Shown here one piece after another: positions 8,342 through 16,840 of a DNA stretch of 62,113 nucleotides. The notes under the pieces are model-generated. The model was not told the DNA's origin, ran no database searches, and saw only the letters and a program-made list of their open reading frames with translations. The position numbers were made by a program, and so were the translations under genes. How positions within the stretch are numbered: the stretch's first letter is position 1; every line of letters begins with the position of its first letter. Origin of the DNA: a virus; IMG/VR virus record IMGVR_UViG_3300005617_000198, positions 1 through 62,113 of that record. One strand, given 5' to 3'.

Positions 8342-9048
8342 GTTTCTCAGTCATCATCCCTTCGAAGAACGCCGACAACTTGGAGCCATGCGTTACAGCG
8401 ATCCGCCAGCGCGAGACTGACGCGCGGATCATCGTGGTTGATGATGGCGTTGAATTCACCGAAGACCGTGATATGTATGATTTCGGAGATGTGTGCTGGG
8501 TTCCTGGGATCAAGCCCTTTATCTTCTCGCGCAACGTGAACATAGGTATCCGCGCCGCAGGCTCGGACGACGTCGTGATTCTCGGCGACGACGGCCTATT
8601 GCAAACGCCCGGCGGCTTCTCGCTGCTGGCGCGCGAGGCTGAGGCGCATCCGGAGTTCGGCATTATCTCGGCCACGTGTAACAACACCGGGAATCCGAAC
8701 CAGCATCCGAAGGGGATCGGGTTGCGTGAAGATCCTCGGCAGGTGTGCTTCATCGCAGTCTACATTCCCAGGCGGACCATTGAAACAGTGGGCCTACTTG
8801 ACGAGGAATTTATACATTACGGCCTGGACGACGACTCATACTGTTTACGGATCCGGCGCGCTGGGCTCAAGATCGGAATTCACGATGGAGCATACGTCGA
8901 TCATGGCAGCCTGACGAGTACGTTTCGCGGCGCGGCCGGCGCTGGCGGAAACTTTCGGCCGAACCTAAAAATCTTCATCCAGAAGTACGGCGTTGACAAC
9001 TGGGGCCAGCCAAAGGAAACGTCGCAGTTCCCGGAACTGTTCTCGTGA
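8338..9048 (+). CDS. Family 2 glycosyltransferase (236 aa)
   Basis: Starts SFSVIIPSKNADNLEPCVTA, then RIIVVDDG, a DDVVILGDDG donor/metal site near residue 85, and LDEEFIHYGLDDDSYCLRIRR, the acceptor-side motif of GT2 enzymes. It likely glycosylates a phage or host surface component. Coupled to neighbours by ATGA overlaps. The protein is compact, with no membrane segment, so it acts in the cytoplasm. Confidence 0.85.
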   Translation: MSFSVIIPSKNADNLEPCVTAIRQRETDARIIVVDDGVEFTEDRDMYDFGDVCWVPGIKPFIFSRNVNIGIRAAGSDDVVILGDDGLLQTPGGFSLLAREAEAHPEFGIISATCNNTGNPNQHPKGIGLREDPRQVCFIAVYIPRRTIETVGLLDEEFIHYGLDDDSYCLRIRRAGLKIGIHDGAYVDHGSLTSTFRGAAGAGGNFRPNLKIFIQKYGVDNWGQPKETSQFPELFS

Positions 9049-9081
9049 TGGTCGGCAATCGAGCGCGAAAAAGAGTCGAAC

Positions 9082-9291
9082 ATGGAAATAACCGCAGTAC
9101 CTGTCAACGCCATCAAATTGGAGCCCGGTGGGATTTACGTGCTCGAACTGCAGTACAAATTTCGCACTAACGAACACCTTATGCAGTTTCGTGCGGAAAT
9201 CGACAAAGAAGCGGAGCGGCTTGGGGTTAAGTTTCTGATTCTCGAGTATGGAATCAAAATAGCCGTGGCGCGCGAGGCGACGTGCGTCTGA
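9082..9291 (+). CDS. Small conserved-looking protein (69 aa)
   Basis: ITAVPVNAIKLEPGGIYVLEL at the N-terminus is a beta-strand-rich pattern I associate with small phage proteins of unknown role; the rest is amphipathic helix. A short 33-base gap separates it from the preceding gene, and its end overlaps the next gene by ten bases. Confidence 0.6.
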   Translation: MEITAVPVNAIKLEPGGIYVLELQYKFRTNEHLMQFRAEIDKEAERLGVKFLILEYGIKIAVAREATCV

Positions 9292-9770
9292 ATTTGGGCG
9301 CATGCGATAGGGGGTTTCCGGGCTTTCTGTCCGTTGATGTGGTTCCGCCGGCGGATATCATCGCCGATTTGGCGCAACCTTGGCCGTGGCCGGATTCGAG
9401 CGTCGATGAGGTTCTGGCATTTGACGTATTCGAGCACTTGCCGAATAAAAAGCAAACGATGAATGAGCTTTGGCGGGTGTTGAAACCCGGAGGCATCGCC
9501 CAACTTCAGATCCCGCACGCCACGGATGGAGACGGTGGACATTGCGATCCAACTCACGTTTCGTACTGGACTACGAGCGATTTCGAATATTATCACGTCG
9601 GCATTTTCGCACGGGAACGGTTCCGGCGCGATGCCGAATATTACGGCGTAAAAGCTGATTTTGTCGTGGTCAATTTAACGCCTGAGGGGAAGATCCCAAT
9701 GAGGCGTCACGAACGGCAGTTCGGCGGATACGTGATGGAAATGTCCATAGTGCTGGAGGCCGTGAAGTAA
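9282..9770 (+). CDS. SAM-dependent methyltransferase, class I
   Basis: 162 aa. Motif I LNLGACDRGFPGF, acidic motif II VDVVPPADI, and the motif around FDVFEHLPNKKQTMNELWRVLKPGG identify a Rossmann methyltransferase of the small type found in glycan pathways. GTG start at 9282. Given glycosyltransferase neighbours, O-methylation of a sugar or of a surface protein is plausible; the substrate cannot be read from sequence. Confidence 0.85.
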   Translation: MRLNLGACDRGFPGFLSVDVVPPADIIADLAQPWPWPDSSVDEVLAFDVFEHLPNKKQTMNELWRVLKPGGIAQLQIPHATDGDGGHCDPTHVSYWTTSDFEYYHVGIFARERFRRDAEYYGVKADFVVVNLTPEGKIPMRRHERQFGGYVMEMSIVLEAVK

Positions 9771-9886
9771 CTTTACATCTTGTCGGTGACCGGGGTTGCA
9801 ACTCCGCGCGATTGGCTCTCCAGGGTCAGCAAGTCACCGACAGGGATCAAGGAACTGGAGAGAAATTCAAACTGGAGAGAAAAGCA

Positions 9887-10243
9887 ATGCAAACGAGACG
9901 CGATCTATTGAAGTATTTCGGTATCGGGACCGTAATCACCACCGCTTCCGGCGAAGGCCCCATCGCGAAGCTGATCGAGGTCCCGCGAGTCGAACTGCTG
10001 GAGCCGAAGATTGCAAGGGTTGTCGATCTGTCAAAAATAAAATCGGTGACGGTGAATATTGAGGCACTTGACGGCACTGTTCATTCATTCAGGGACACTC
10101 AGGGCGGATACAGCTACGGAGAAGGGAAAATCTGCTCTGCCGACAGGCTGTTATTCGACATTGAGTTCTCAAAAGTTGACAGCGGATACTCGCCGCAAAT
10201 TTCGCATCGGCAAGGTCGAATCAGGGGCGAGGGCGGACTGTGA
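9887..10243 (+). CDS. Protein with twin-arginine-like N-terminus (118 aa)
   Basis: Starts MQTRRDLLKYFGIGTVITTA. The RRDLLKYFG stretch resembles a Tat signal motif and is followed by a moderately hydrophobic segment, but there is no clear cleavage site. The rest is beta-rich with no known domain seen. A good GGAGAG lies upstream of ATG 9887. Exported or membrane-tethered location is an inference. The stop overlaps the next GTG. Confidence 0.6.
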   Translation: MQTRRDLLKYFGIGTVITTASGEGPIAKLIEVPRVELLEPKIARVVDLSKIKSVTVNIEALDGTVHSFRDTQGGYSYGEGKICSADRLLFDIEFSKVDSGYSPQISHRQGRIRGEGGL

Positions 10244-10473
10244 AGTGCCGAATCTGCGGCCAGAAAATGCAGGCCAGGGTTGCGGCGAACCACCCGGACG
10301 CAGATCATCATCTGCAGCCGGGGCTTATTGACGGCGGATTGTGCTTGGGGTGTGCTTTGTTTGCGCTACAGATGCAAGAGTTCCTGATTCGCGCCTGCGA
10401 CCGAACCGTGATGGGGAATTGGACCGAGGGCTGGCTCAAGGAGATTATCGCCGATCCAAAGAGGTACCTGTGA
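10240..10473 (+). CDS. Small Zn-binding protein (77 aa)
   Basis: CRICGQ near the N-terminus and CLGC about 30 residues later, with a His-rich stretch between, suggest a treble-clef or ribbon Zn site. GTG start overlaps the previous stop (GTGA) and the end overlaps the next GTG. Function unknown. Confidence 0.6.
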   Translation: MKCRICGQKMQARVAANHPDADHHLQPGLIDGGLCLGCALFALQMQEFLIRACDRTVMGNWTEGWLKEIIADPKRYL

Positions 10474-10628
10474 GGTTAGCCCTTGCAAAGATCCTCTTCA
10501 GGTTTTGCGTTGCGCTTTTAGGGCATCAGTATATGTCCGCACATATGCACCAATGGGCTCGTAAGAAATTCGGCGATAGAGCGCCAGAAGCGGTGCAAGC
10601 GTGGCGGAATTTGGGTATTCCATTATGA
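10470..10628 (+). CDS. Microprotein (52 aa) with hydrophobic N-terminus
   Basis: GTG start in a GTGA overlap. An N-terminal hydrophobic helix of about 18 residues is followed by an amphipathic basic part (HQWARKKFGDRAPEAVQAW). Possibly membrane-bound. Its stop overlaps the reductase-methyltransferase start (ATGA). Nothing recognisable in databases from memory. Confidence 0.5.
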   Translation: MRLALAKILFRFCVALLGHQYMSAHMHQWARKKFGDRAPEAVQAWRNLGIPL

Positions 10629-12274
10629 AAGCCGTCATCTTCGGCGCGTCCGGCATCCTGGGCCAGCACATGAGACTGTGCATCCCGCCCGGCGTCGAGG
10701 CCATCTTCGTGCGCCGACACGCCGACGCGCTACACCTTGGCCTGGATCTCTGCGACCGCGAGGCGCGGGAGTCATTCCTGGACCGCGAGCGGCCCGATGT
10801 GATCGTGAATCTGGCGGGGGAGAGCAACACGGATGCGGTGGAGCGGGATCCCGATAGATATTACGAAGTTAACGCCAAAATCCCCGGATACTTGGCCGAT
10901 TGGTGTACCCGCTGCGGATCACACTTAATCCAGGTTAGTTCGCAAGCTGTGTTTCGTGGCGGTGGGGACGGCGGGGAAGCCCTGCCGCCTTATGATCCAT
11001 ATTCATTGAAAGATCCCGTTAACTGTTACGGTGCTCAGAAGTGCGTCGCAGAGAAGGAAGCTTTCCTCCGTAAAAATCACAAGAGCCGAACCATCGTCCG
11101 CCCCACCTTCGTGCTCGGTGTCCGACCGCTGCCGCACGTCGGCCGTCAGAACCCGATGGAGCAGATGCTGGCTGGCGGCCCGCAGCGACAGGTGAATGAC
11201 CGCTGGTTCTCTGTTTCGTTCGCCCGCGACGTTGCCGCTGCCCTCTGGAAGGCGGCAATCGAGCGGCCGGGCGGGATTATCCACGTCGGACTGCCGGATC
11301 GGGTGAGCCGCTACGACATCGCCAGCAAGGTGGCGCGGGACGTTGAGCCGGTGTCGCATGACAGCTTTCCAGGGCTCGCGCCGCGGCCGATAGACACGAC
11401 ATATGCCGGGACGGTTGTCCCTGGCGAACTAGAGTCGGGGCTTGCGCGCTGTGGAATGGACTACATGGAGAGGAAATTCATGTCGATGCAAGAACGCGCC
11501 CGTGAACTGGCACTTTTTTTCGGGACACGCGAGGACGAATGCGCCGCTAGGCTCGGCGAGGGCTGGGAAGCCATCCACAATGCAGTCTCGGAGGATTGGA
11601 ACCGCACGAATCCTCAGACTGACGAGGAAATCCTGGAATGGTATCGCCAGACCGAGGCGTACATCTGGGAGTTGTCGTTCTACCATGCCGATCCCGGCTG
11701 GAACTACACCGGCATGTGCTCGGGCATTGCGGAGCGCCTGAAGGCCGCCGACGTCAAGCGGGTACTCTGCCTGGGCGATGGCATCGGCGACCTCACCATC
11801 AGCCTGATTCGCGCCGGATTCGATGCGCATTATCACGACTTGGCGGGCAGCAGAACGGCTGACTTTGCACAGTTCCGCTCCTGGATGCACCTAGGAAAAT
11901 ACATGCCCGCCGCCATGAGCGAAGGATGGGCGCCAGAAATTCCAGAGGACGAGTGGGACGCGATCGTGTCGCTGGACTTCCTCGAGCATGTTCCGAACGT
12001 CGAGGAGTACGTGTCGGCCATCAAGGCAGGGCTGAAGCCGGGCGGGTTGTTCTGCGCCCAAAATGCCTTTGCAATCGGATCGGGGCCCGCTGGCTCGATG
12101 CCGATGCACCTAGCGCGCAATGATCGGTTTGAGCGCGACTGGGATCCGACGCTGTTCGGGCTCGGGTTTGTCCAGGAATCTTCAAACTGGTATCGTGCGC
12201 CGGCTGACGAGGCGTTCATGGTGGCGGCGCCCTCCAAATCGGAGGCAGAGTGGCCCGTGTTGGGGTGGAAATGA
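10625..12274 (+). CDS. Fused RmlD-like sugar reductase and SAM methyltransferase (549 aa)
   Basis: Residues 1 to about 280 form an extended SDR/RmlD-like domain: nucleotide loop GASGILG at 7-13, VNLAGESN at 61-68, and the catalytic pair Tyr135/Lys139 (YGAQK). Such enzymes reduce nucleotide-linked keto sugars, as in dTDP-rhamnose synthesis. From about 340 a class I methyltransferase follows, with motif I LCLGDGIGDL at 381-390 and SLDFLEHVPNVEEYV. One polypeptide could therefore reduce and methylate a sugar or its carrier. ATG 10625 overlaps the preceding stop. The two halves are normally separate proteins. Confidence 0.85.
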   Translation: MKAVIFGASGILGQHMRLCIPPGVEAIFVRRHADALHLGLDLCDREARESFLDRERPDVIVNLAGESNTDAVERDPDRYYEVNAKIPGYLADWCTRCGSHLIQVSSQAVFRGGGDGGEALPPYDPYSLKDPVNCYGAQKCVAEKEAFLRKNHKSRTIVRPTFVLGVRPLPHVGRQNPMEQMLAGGPQRQVNDRWFSVSFARDVAAALWKAAIERPGGIIHVGLPDRVSRYDIASKVARDVEPVSHDSFPGLAPRPIDTTYAGTVVPGELESGLARCGMDYMERKFMSMQERARELALFFGTREDECAARLGEGWEAIHNAVSEDWNRTNPQTDEEILEWYRQTEAYIWELSFYHADPGWNYTGMCSGIAERLKAADVKRVLCLGDGIGDLTISLIRAGFDAHYHDLAGSRTADFAQFRSWMHLGKYMPAAMSEGWAPEIPEDEWDAIVSLDFLEHVPNVEEYVSAIKAGLKPGGLFCAQNAFAIGSGPAGSMPMHLARNDRFERDWDPTLFGLGFVQESSNWYRAPADEAFMVAAPSKSEAEWPVLGWK

Positions 12275-12414
12275 GCCCGGACACCGTCTGCAATTGCGGC
12301 CATCGGCGGCTTGACCATGCAACCGAAGCCGGAAATCAGGATCATCCGGATTGTCTGCGCGAAAAGGACGAATGCACGATGTGTATCTGCATGGAATTCG
12401 AAGCGGCGCGATGA
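12271..12414 (+). CDS. Cys-rich microprotein (47 aa)
   Basis: Begins MSPDTVCNCGHRRLDHA and ends near CTMCICMEF. The C-x-C-x-H and C-x2-C-x-C pattern suggests a compact Zn fold. Too short for usual gene cut-offs, but both ends are in ATGA overlaps with the flanking genes, which strongly supports translation. Confidence 0.6.
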   Translation: MSPDTVCNCGHRRLDHATEAGNQDHPDCLREKDECTMCICMEFEAAR

Positions 12415-13025
12415 TCGATTGGACAGGAGCGCCGCCATTCGGGCGCGAGATCAGCCTGAAGTACGCGCTGGAGCGGCTCGACGCACGGCGAACGGGCACG
12501 CCGCTGATCGTCGAAATCGGAACGTCGGAAAGTTACAACCCCAACGGACTCGGTAACGCCATGCTGGCCTTTGCATTCTATGCGGGCAGGACCAGCGCGC
12601 GCATCAAGAGCGTAGATGTCCAGTGTGTTGTCAACTCAAAGGAGATTCTGAAGCGGTTCATCCCGGAGTATGCCGAGATCCCGGAGTATTTTCTTGCGGA
12701 TGCGTTCGATTGGGCTCCGACGGTGGCGGAAAAGATCGACTTCATTTACATGGATGCGAGCCCGGAGTTGGCTTCTGATCCATCCTACGCGGCCTATGCG
12801 AAGCGGAACGAAAGCACGATTCCGCCGTGGTACGTGGCACTGTACGGGCAGTTTCAGCCGGCCTGCTTCCAAAGTGGCTGCTTGATGCTCTTTGATGACA
12901 CGGACCCGACAACATACTTCGGTAAGGGGATGCACCTGATTCCTAAATTGCTGCGCGAGGGCTGGCGGCAGATGGAATTACGCGGCGAGCCGGTATTTCC
13001 GATGGCGCTGTTGGAGAAGGTCTGA
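12411..13025 (+). CDS. Class I SAM methyltransferase-like protein (204 aa)
   Basis: PLIVEIGTSESYNPNGLGNAM is motif I with an unusual insert, followed by IKSVDVQ (motif II), DFIYMDASPEL (motif IV) and a late LMLFDDTDP. This resembles the Methyltransf_24 group of sugar O-methyltransferases. Coupled to both neighbours. The stop TGA at 13023-13025 overlaps a CTG that is the likely start of the next gene. Confidence 0.7.
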   Translation: MIDWTGAPPFGREISLKYALERLDARRTGTPLIVEIGTSESYNPNGLGNAMLAFAFYAGRTSARIKSVDVQCVVNSKEILKRFIPEYAEIPEYFLADAFDWAPTVAEKIDFIYMDASPELASDPSYAAYAKRNESTIPPWYVALYGQFQPACFQSGCLMLFDDTDPTTYFGKGMHLIPKLLREGWRQMELRGEPVFPMALLEKV

Positions 13026-13807
13026 GCCGCATCGTCTGCTGTACGGTGGGCACTCTGATGGGGGACGCCTGGATGTGCCTCCCGGCGCTTGTGGAGCAAT
13101 GCAAGCGCTTCAATGAGGTGCAACTGGTGTGCGGAAGTTACGCCTTGCCGGTATGGGAATGGGCAAAGAAGCACGTTCGCGGCGCGGATTACAACATCGT
13201 GCGAGTGATCGATGATCCCGACGACATTAGCGCGGAGTTCTGTCCTGGCTACGGTTTTATCTCGATGAGCAAGGCTCTGGCTTTTGTGCAGCGCGAGATG
13301 CCCGGTGAAACCGTGATCGGCCACGTTGAAATGGGAAGCTACTACGGCTACTCGGATCAAGCGCCGAACCCGCACGTAGACGGAGGCCCGAAATACTGGC
13401 GCGGGGACGGACTGCCGCCTCTGGAACTGATCGACATCGAAGTGAGCGACGGGGAAGCCGTCGTGGTTCACCCGTACACGCGGCACGACTGGAAAAACCT
13501 CAACCTGATCATCGGTCGGGTGGAATTCAAGCGGCCGGTGAAGGTCGTCGGGCTGCCGGGCGAGTTCTCCGGCCCCCCGGCATGGGATGCGATTCACGGA
13601 TTCGACGCGATGGTGGAGCAGACGGTACGGTCGGCGGGGATGGTGGGCATTCTGAGTTCCTTCACGAACCTTGCAGCGCTGTTTCACAAGAAGCAGATCA
13701 TCGTCTCGTTTACTCCCGACATCCCGATTCTGAATCCGCGCGCCAAGAAGTTGATCACGCCGAGCCTGGGGCATCTGCAGGCAGTTGTAACGGAGATGGG
13801 GTTTTAA
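13022..13807 (+). CDS. Family 9-like (heptosyltransferase-like) glycosyltransferase, probable CTG start
   Basis: The N-terminus RIVCCTVGTLMGDAWMCLPAL resembles the GD-x2-x2-PA motif of ADP-heptose:LPS transferases, and VVHPYTRHDWKNLNLI, GFDAMVEQTV and GILSSFTNLAALF fit the donor-binding half of a GT-B fold. The only canonical start is GTG 13046, which would cut into the first strand. CTG 13022 forms CTGA with the previous stop, as at other junctions here, and restores the whole strand. I prefer CTG; confidence is high in the gene and moderate in the start. Confidence 0.7.
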   Translation: MSRIVCCTVGTLMGDAWMCLPALVEQCKRFNEVQLVCGSYALPVWEWAKKHVRGADYNIVRVIDDPDDISAEFCPGYGFISMSKALAFVQREMPGETVIGHVEMGSYYGYSDQAPNPHVDGGPKYWRGDGLPPLELIDIEVSDGEAVVVHPYTRHDWKNLNLIIGRVEFKRPVKVVGLPGEFSGPPAWDAIHGFDAMVEQTVRSAGMVGILSSFTNLAALFHKKQIIVSFTPDIPILNPRAKKLITPSLGHLQAVVTEMGF

Positions 13808-13811
13808 AGGG

Positions 13812-13985
13812 ATGGGGTATTGTCCGGCGCAACTGGCACGGACCCGTATTGGGCCAGAAAAACTTAAACAGTTGCAAGTCTCGATTCGGCGTTGTGTGGA
13901 AAGTCCGATACAGCGTTGCAAGTATTGCTGGAGCAGGGAATCAATGGACAAAGAGCGCTGTCAGGGATGCGGAGCGCCGCGTTGA
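13812..13985 (+). CDS. Zn-finger microprotein (57 aa)
   Basis: Starts MGYCPAQLARTR. The C-terminal half has CKYC and CQGC 15 residues apart, a Zn ribbon. AAAGGG lies just upstream of ATG 13812. The stop overlaps the TTG start of the next glycosyltransferase (TTGA), which supports both calls. Confidence 0.6.
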   Translation: MGYCPAQLARTRIGPEKLKQLQVSIRRCVESPIQRCKYCWSRESMDKERCQGCGAPR

Positions 13986-14848
13986 GCCGGCGCCTTGACA
14001 TCGGAATAGCCAGTTATGGAACCGACCCAGCAAAACTCCAACGCGCTGTCGAGTCGCTTCAGAGCCGCAGCGTCACGGATTGGAGATGTTTTCTTGTACA
14101 CAACCCGAGTCCCGGCGACGAGCGCACGCGCGAGGCGATCTGCGGCATGCAGGCGAGGGATTCGCGCATCGTGCCGGTCTGGATGCCGGAGAACGTAGGC
14201 TATGCCGGAGCGGTCAATGAACTGTTCCGGCGAAGCGAGACGGAGTACACGGCCTACCTCGACAATGACGCGACGGTTAAGACTTCCCATTGGGATGAGG
14301 AGCTGTGCGGATACCTTGACCGGTTTCACGAGATCGGCATGGTATTTCCTAACGGCGGCTCTTACCCGATCAACCGTGGCAACTATCTCGAAGTGCTTTG
14401 GGGCGTCGGCTTCTGTTGGATGGTCACGCGGCTCTGCATGGCGGATGCGGGGCAATTTGACGAATCGCTGGGGCATCAAGAGGAAGCCGACTACTGCCAG
14501 CGCGTTCGCATGGCTGGCTACAAGTGCGCAGCGGTCCCCGGCATTCAGGTTGAACACGACGCGACCGCCACAAGTAACCCGGCCAGCATCGAGCGGATCA
14601 ACCGCGGCGTGGTCCGGTGGGTCGATCGCTGGAATAAATATTTCAATGGAAAGAACTTCAATTATCACTCGCCGAACGTGACGCGCTTCGAGGATTGGCC
14701 GCCGAATGCCCTTTACCTTGAGGAGTACTGGAAACTCCGGCTGCCCATGTTGAACGATGAACCGGAAGTTATCACAGTAGAGGATCGGGAGTACGACCTG
14801 ATCAGGGTTCCGCGCTTCAAAGGCTTTTACCGCTCTCGAATCATTTAG
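13982..14848 (+). CDS. Family 2 glycosyltransferase (288 aa), TTG start
   Basis: LDIGIASYGTDPAKLQRAVES at the start, PENVGYAGAVNELFRR and TAYLDNDATV (metal site) near residue 90, then GFCWMVTRLCMADAGQFDE and QEEADYCQRVRMAGYKC are standard rhamnosyl/GT2 features. TTG 13982 sits in a TTGA overlap with the preceding microprotein. An upstream ATG at 13967 is possible but would not follow the coupling rule. Confidence 0.85.
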   Translation: MSRRLDIGIASYGTDPAKLQRAVESLQSRSVTDWRCFLVHNPSPGDERTREAICGMQARDSRIVPVWMPENVGYAGAVNELFRRSETEYTAYLDNDATVKTSHWDEELCGYLDRFHEIGMVFPNGGSYPINRGNYLEVLWGVGFCWMVTRLCMADAGQFDESLGHQEEADYCQRVRMAGYKCAAVPGIQVEHDATATSNPASIERINRGVVRWVDRWNKYFNGKNFNYHSPNVTRFEDWPPNALYLEEYWKLRLPMLNDEPEVITVEDREYDLIRVPRFKGFYRSRII

Positions 14849-14850
14849 TC

Positions 14851-15051
14851 ATGTGGAAAATCAGTTGGGTCGATAGGTTCAGAGGCTTCTTGTGGCTTCC
14901 ACCATCAAAAGCAGAAATTCAGAGGCGGATGCAATACATTGAGGTTGGCGGTTCGTGGCCTCCAATGTCCTATCCGATCCACAAGGGTGGACAAGTGCCG
15001 CCATATCCCGCGCCACCGCCGCCAATTCCACCGCCACCACCAAAGAAATAA
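14851..15051 (+). CDS. Proline-rich small protein (66 aa)
   Basis: An aromatic/basic N-terminal part followed by a proline-rich tail, with a run of prolines near the C-terminus. It starts two bases after the previous stop and ends three bases before the next start. No family recognised. Could be a flexible adaptor; moderately sure it is coding. Confidence 0.5.
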   Translation: MWKISWVDRFRGFLWLPPSKAEIQRRMQYIEVGGSWPPMSYPIHKGGQVPPYPAPPPPIPPPPPKK

Positions 15052-15054
15052 GTC

Positions 15055-15840
15055 ATGCCCATCATTGGCCTGTTAAGGGTGCGCAACGAAGCGCGCTGGA
15101 TTGATTCCGTGGTTCGCGCGATCCTGCCCGTCTGCGAACGGATCCTAATCCTGGACGACAAGTCGGACGACGCTACGCCGCAAATTTGCGCCGCGATCCC
15201 GCGCGTCACGGTGTTCCGATCCGATGCGAGTTCGTGCAACGAATCTGACGACAAGGATTGGCTGCTGACGCAAGCCTTCGCCTATGTGCCAGAGATGTAC
15301 AGACGTGGCAACCCCGAGTCGCCATGGTGGGGGCTGCTGATCGACGGTGACGAAGAACTGATGCCGGATGATCTGCCGACGGTTGCCGCGATGGCCGAGA
15401 GTGACGCGCACGCCTTCAGGTTCCGCATCCCTTATCTCTGGAACGATGAGAACACAATCCGAGTTGACGGGGTCTACACGCACATGGCGCAGGTCGGGCG
15501 GCCGTCGATGTTCCGGCTCATGAACGAGCGCTTTCGGTTTCAACGCACTCGGTTCGGCAGCAGCGGTCAGAATTTCCACTGCAGTTCTGTCCCTCAGGAA
15601 ATGCTCCATCACGCCCGGTCGTCCACGGCGCGGCTCAAGCACTGGGGATACATGCACGCGGAGGATCGGATCCGGAAGTATCACTGGTACAACCAGCACG
15701 ATGCCAACAACGCGACAGAGGATTGCTATCGGCACATGGTAATCGGGGACCTGTTCCCTGCCGAGAGTCGCTTCGTTCACGCGGGCCCGCTGCAACTTGA
15801 GCCGCTCATCAGAGGAGATCAATGTCGTTCGGCAGCCTAA
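15055..15840 (+). CDS. Family 2-like glycosyltransferase (261 aa)
   Basis: PIIGLLRVRNEARWIDSVVR followed by ERILILDDKSDD and WGLLIDGDEEL (DGDE metal site, about residue 97) define the GT-A fold of the SunS/benzoyl-like GT2 group. The C-terminal part carries WGYMHAEDRIRKYHWY. It is the last gene of the glycosylation island and overlaps the first head-tail connector gene by 19 bases, so the island is cotranscribed with the virion genes. Confidence 0.8.
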   Translation: MPIIGLLRVRNEARWIDSVVRAILPVCERILILDDKSDDATPQICAAIPRVTVFRSDASSCNESDDKDWLLTQAFAYVPEMYRRGNPESPWWGLLIDGDEELMPDDLPTVAAMAESDAHAFRFRIPYLWNDENTIRVDGVYTHMAQVGRPSMFRLMNERFRFQRTRFGSSGQNFHCSSVPQEMLHHARSSTARLKHWGYMHAEDRIRKYHWYNQHDANNATEDCYRHMVIGDLFPAESRFVHAGPLQLEPLIRGDQCRSAA

Positions 15841-16496
15841 TCCTCACGGTCACGAGCCCGGTGCAGACGTTCGCAGAGCCGGTGACGCTTGCCGAGGCGC
15901 GAGCCTGGCTTGAGCTTCCAGAGTTCGAGTTTGAGACCTCGCCGCAAATTGCCCCCGACAGCGACCGAAACGCGATGATCGAATCCCTCATCTCTGCGGC
16001 GCGCCATCAGGCCGAGATCCAGGAGGACAAGGATCTCGTCAGAAAGCAGTGGGATCTGCATTTGGATTCTTTTTACGACTGCGACTCCTTCGTGGACTAT
16101 TGGTCCTACGCAGGAGCGGTCAGGCCCCGCGGCCCGCTGGTTTCCGTCGATCTGGTTCGCTATCGGGACAGCGATGGCAATTATACGACACTGACGGAGG
16201 ACACCGATTACATTGTTGACATTCCAAGAGCACTCATCCTGCCGACCTACGGGAACTCCTGGCCGTCGTTCACGGAATGGCCATCGAGCGCGGTTCTGAT
16301 TCGCTTCACCAGCGGATACGCTCCCGAGGATGCCTTCTGGAACGACGCCGGGAAATCGATTAAGCTCGGCATGCGCTACTTAATCTCTGCTTGGTTCAAT
16401 AATCGCTTGCCGTTCGAGAGCGGCAACAAAGAGGGCATCAGCGAGTATCCGTGGACGGTATCGGCCCTTCTTCGGAGCGTCCCGAGGGTTGGATGA
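15822..16496 (+). CDS. Head-tail connector, gp6-like
   Basis: 224 aa with the typical PVTLAEARAWLEL entry helix, ESLISAARHQAEI, a central beta part and FTSGYAPEDAF. This matches phage gp6-like/DNA packaging adaptors that sit beneath the portal. GAGGAGA precedes ATG 15822. Its stop overlaps the next start (ATGA). Confidence 0.85.
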   Translation: MSFGSLILTVTSPVQTFAEPVTLAEARAWLELPEFEFETSPQIAPDSDRNAMIESLISAARHQAEIQEDKDLVRKQWDLHLDSFYDCDSFVDYWSYAGAVRPRGPLVSVDLVRYRDSDGNYTTLTEDTDYIVDIPRALILPTYGNSWPSFTEWPSSAVLIRFTSGYAPEDAFWNDAGKSIKLGMRYLISAWFNNRLPFESGNKEGISEYPWTVSALLRSVPRVG

Positions 16497-16840
16497 GATT
16501 GGACGGCGCAAAGATCGTCAACCCTGGCTTGCTCCGACACATCATCATGTGGCAGCAGAAGGTGTATATCACTCAGGACAGCTTCGGACAGGACGTTTAC
16601 GAGTGGCAGAACTTCGTCACGACGCCGTGCCGGGTGACCGCGCTTCAGGGCCGGGAGTTGGAAGCGGCGATGCAGCGTTGGGCCGAAGCGCGATTCAAGA
16701 TCGAGAGCCAGTACGTGAAAGGGATAGTGCGGGCAATGCGCGGACTATGGGGTGACCGCTACCTGGACGTCATCGACGCTGAGGACCCATTCGGGACGCG
16801 GATGTCACTATTGATCTACGCGAAGGAGTGGGCGGCTTGA
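16493..16840 (+). CDS. Head-tail adaptor (stopper), SPP1 gp16-like
   Basis: 115 aa. LLRHIIMWQQKVYITQDSFG, a cysteine-containing strand and ALQGRELEAAMQRWAEARFK, plus a late R-Y-L-x-V strand, fit the phage head-tail joining protein family that closes the connector after packaging. ATGA overlap with the preceding gene. Confidence 0.85.
   Translation: MRLDGAKIVNPGLLRHIIMWQQKVYITQDSFGQDVYEWQNFVTTPCRVTALQGRELEAAMQRWAEARFKIESQYVKGIVRAMRGLWGDRYLDVIDAEDPFGTRMSLLIYAKEWAA

Noticed and set aside
12854-13951. 365-aa antisense frame across the GT9-like gene
   Set aside because: Shadow of well-formed glycosyltransferase and microprotein frames.
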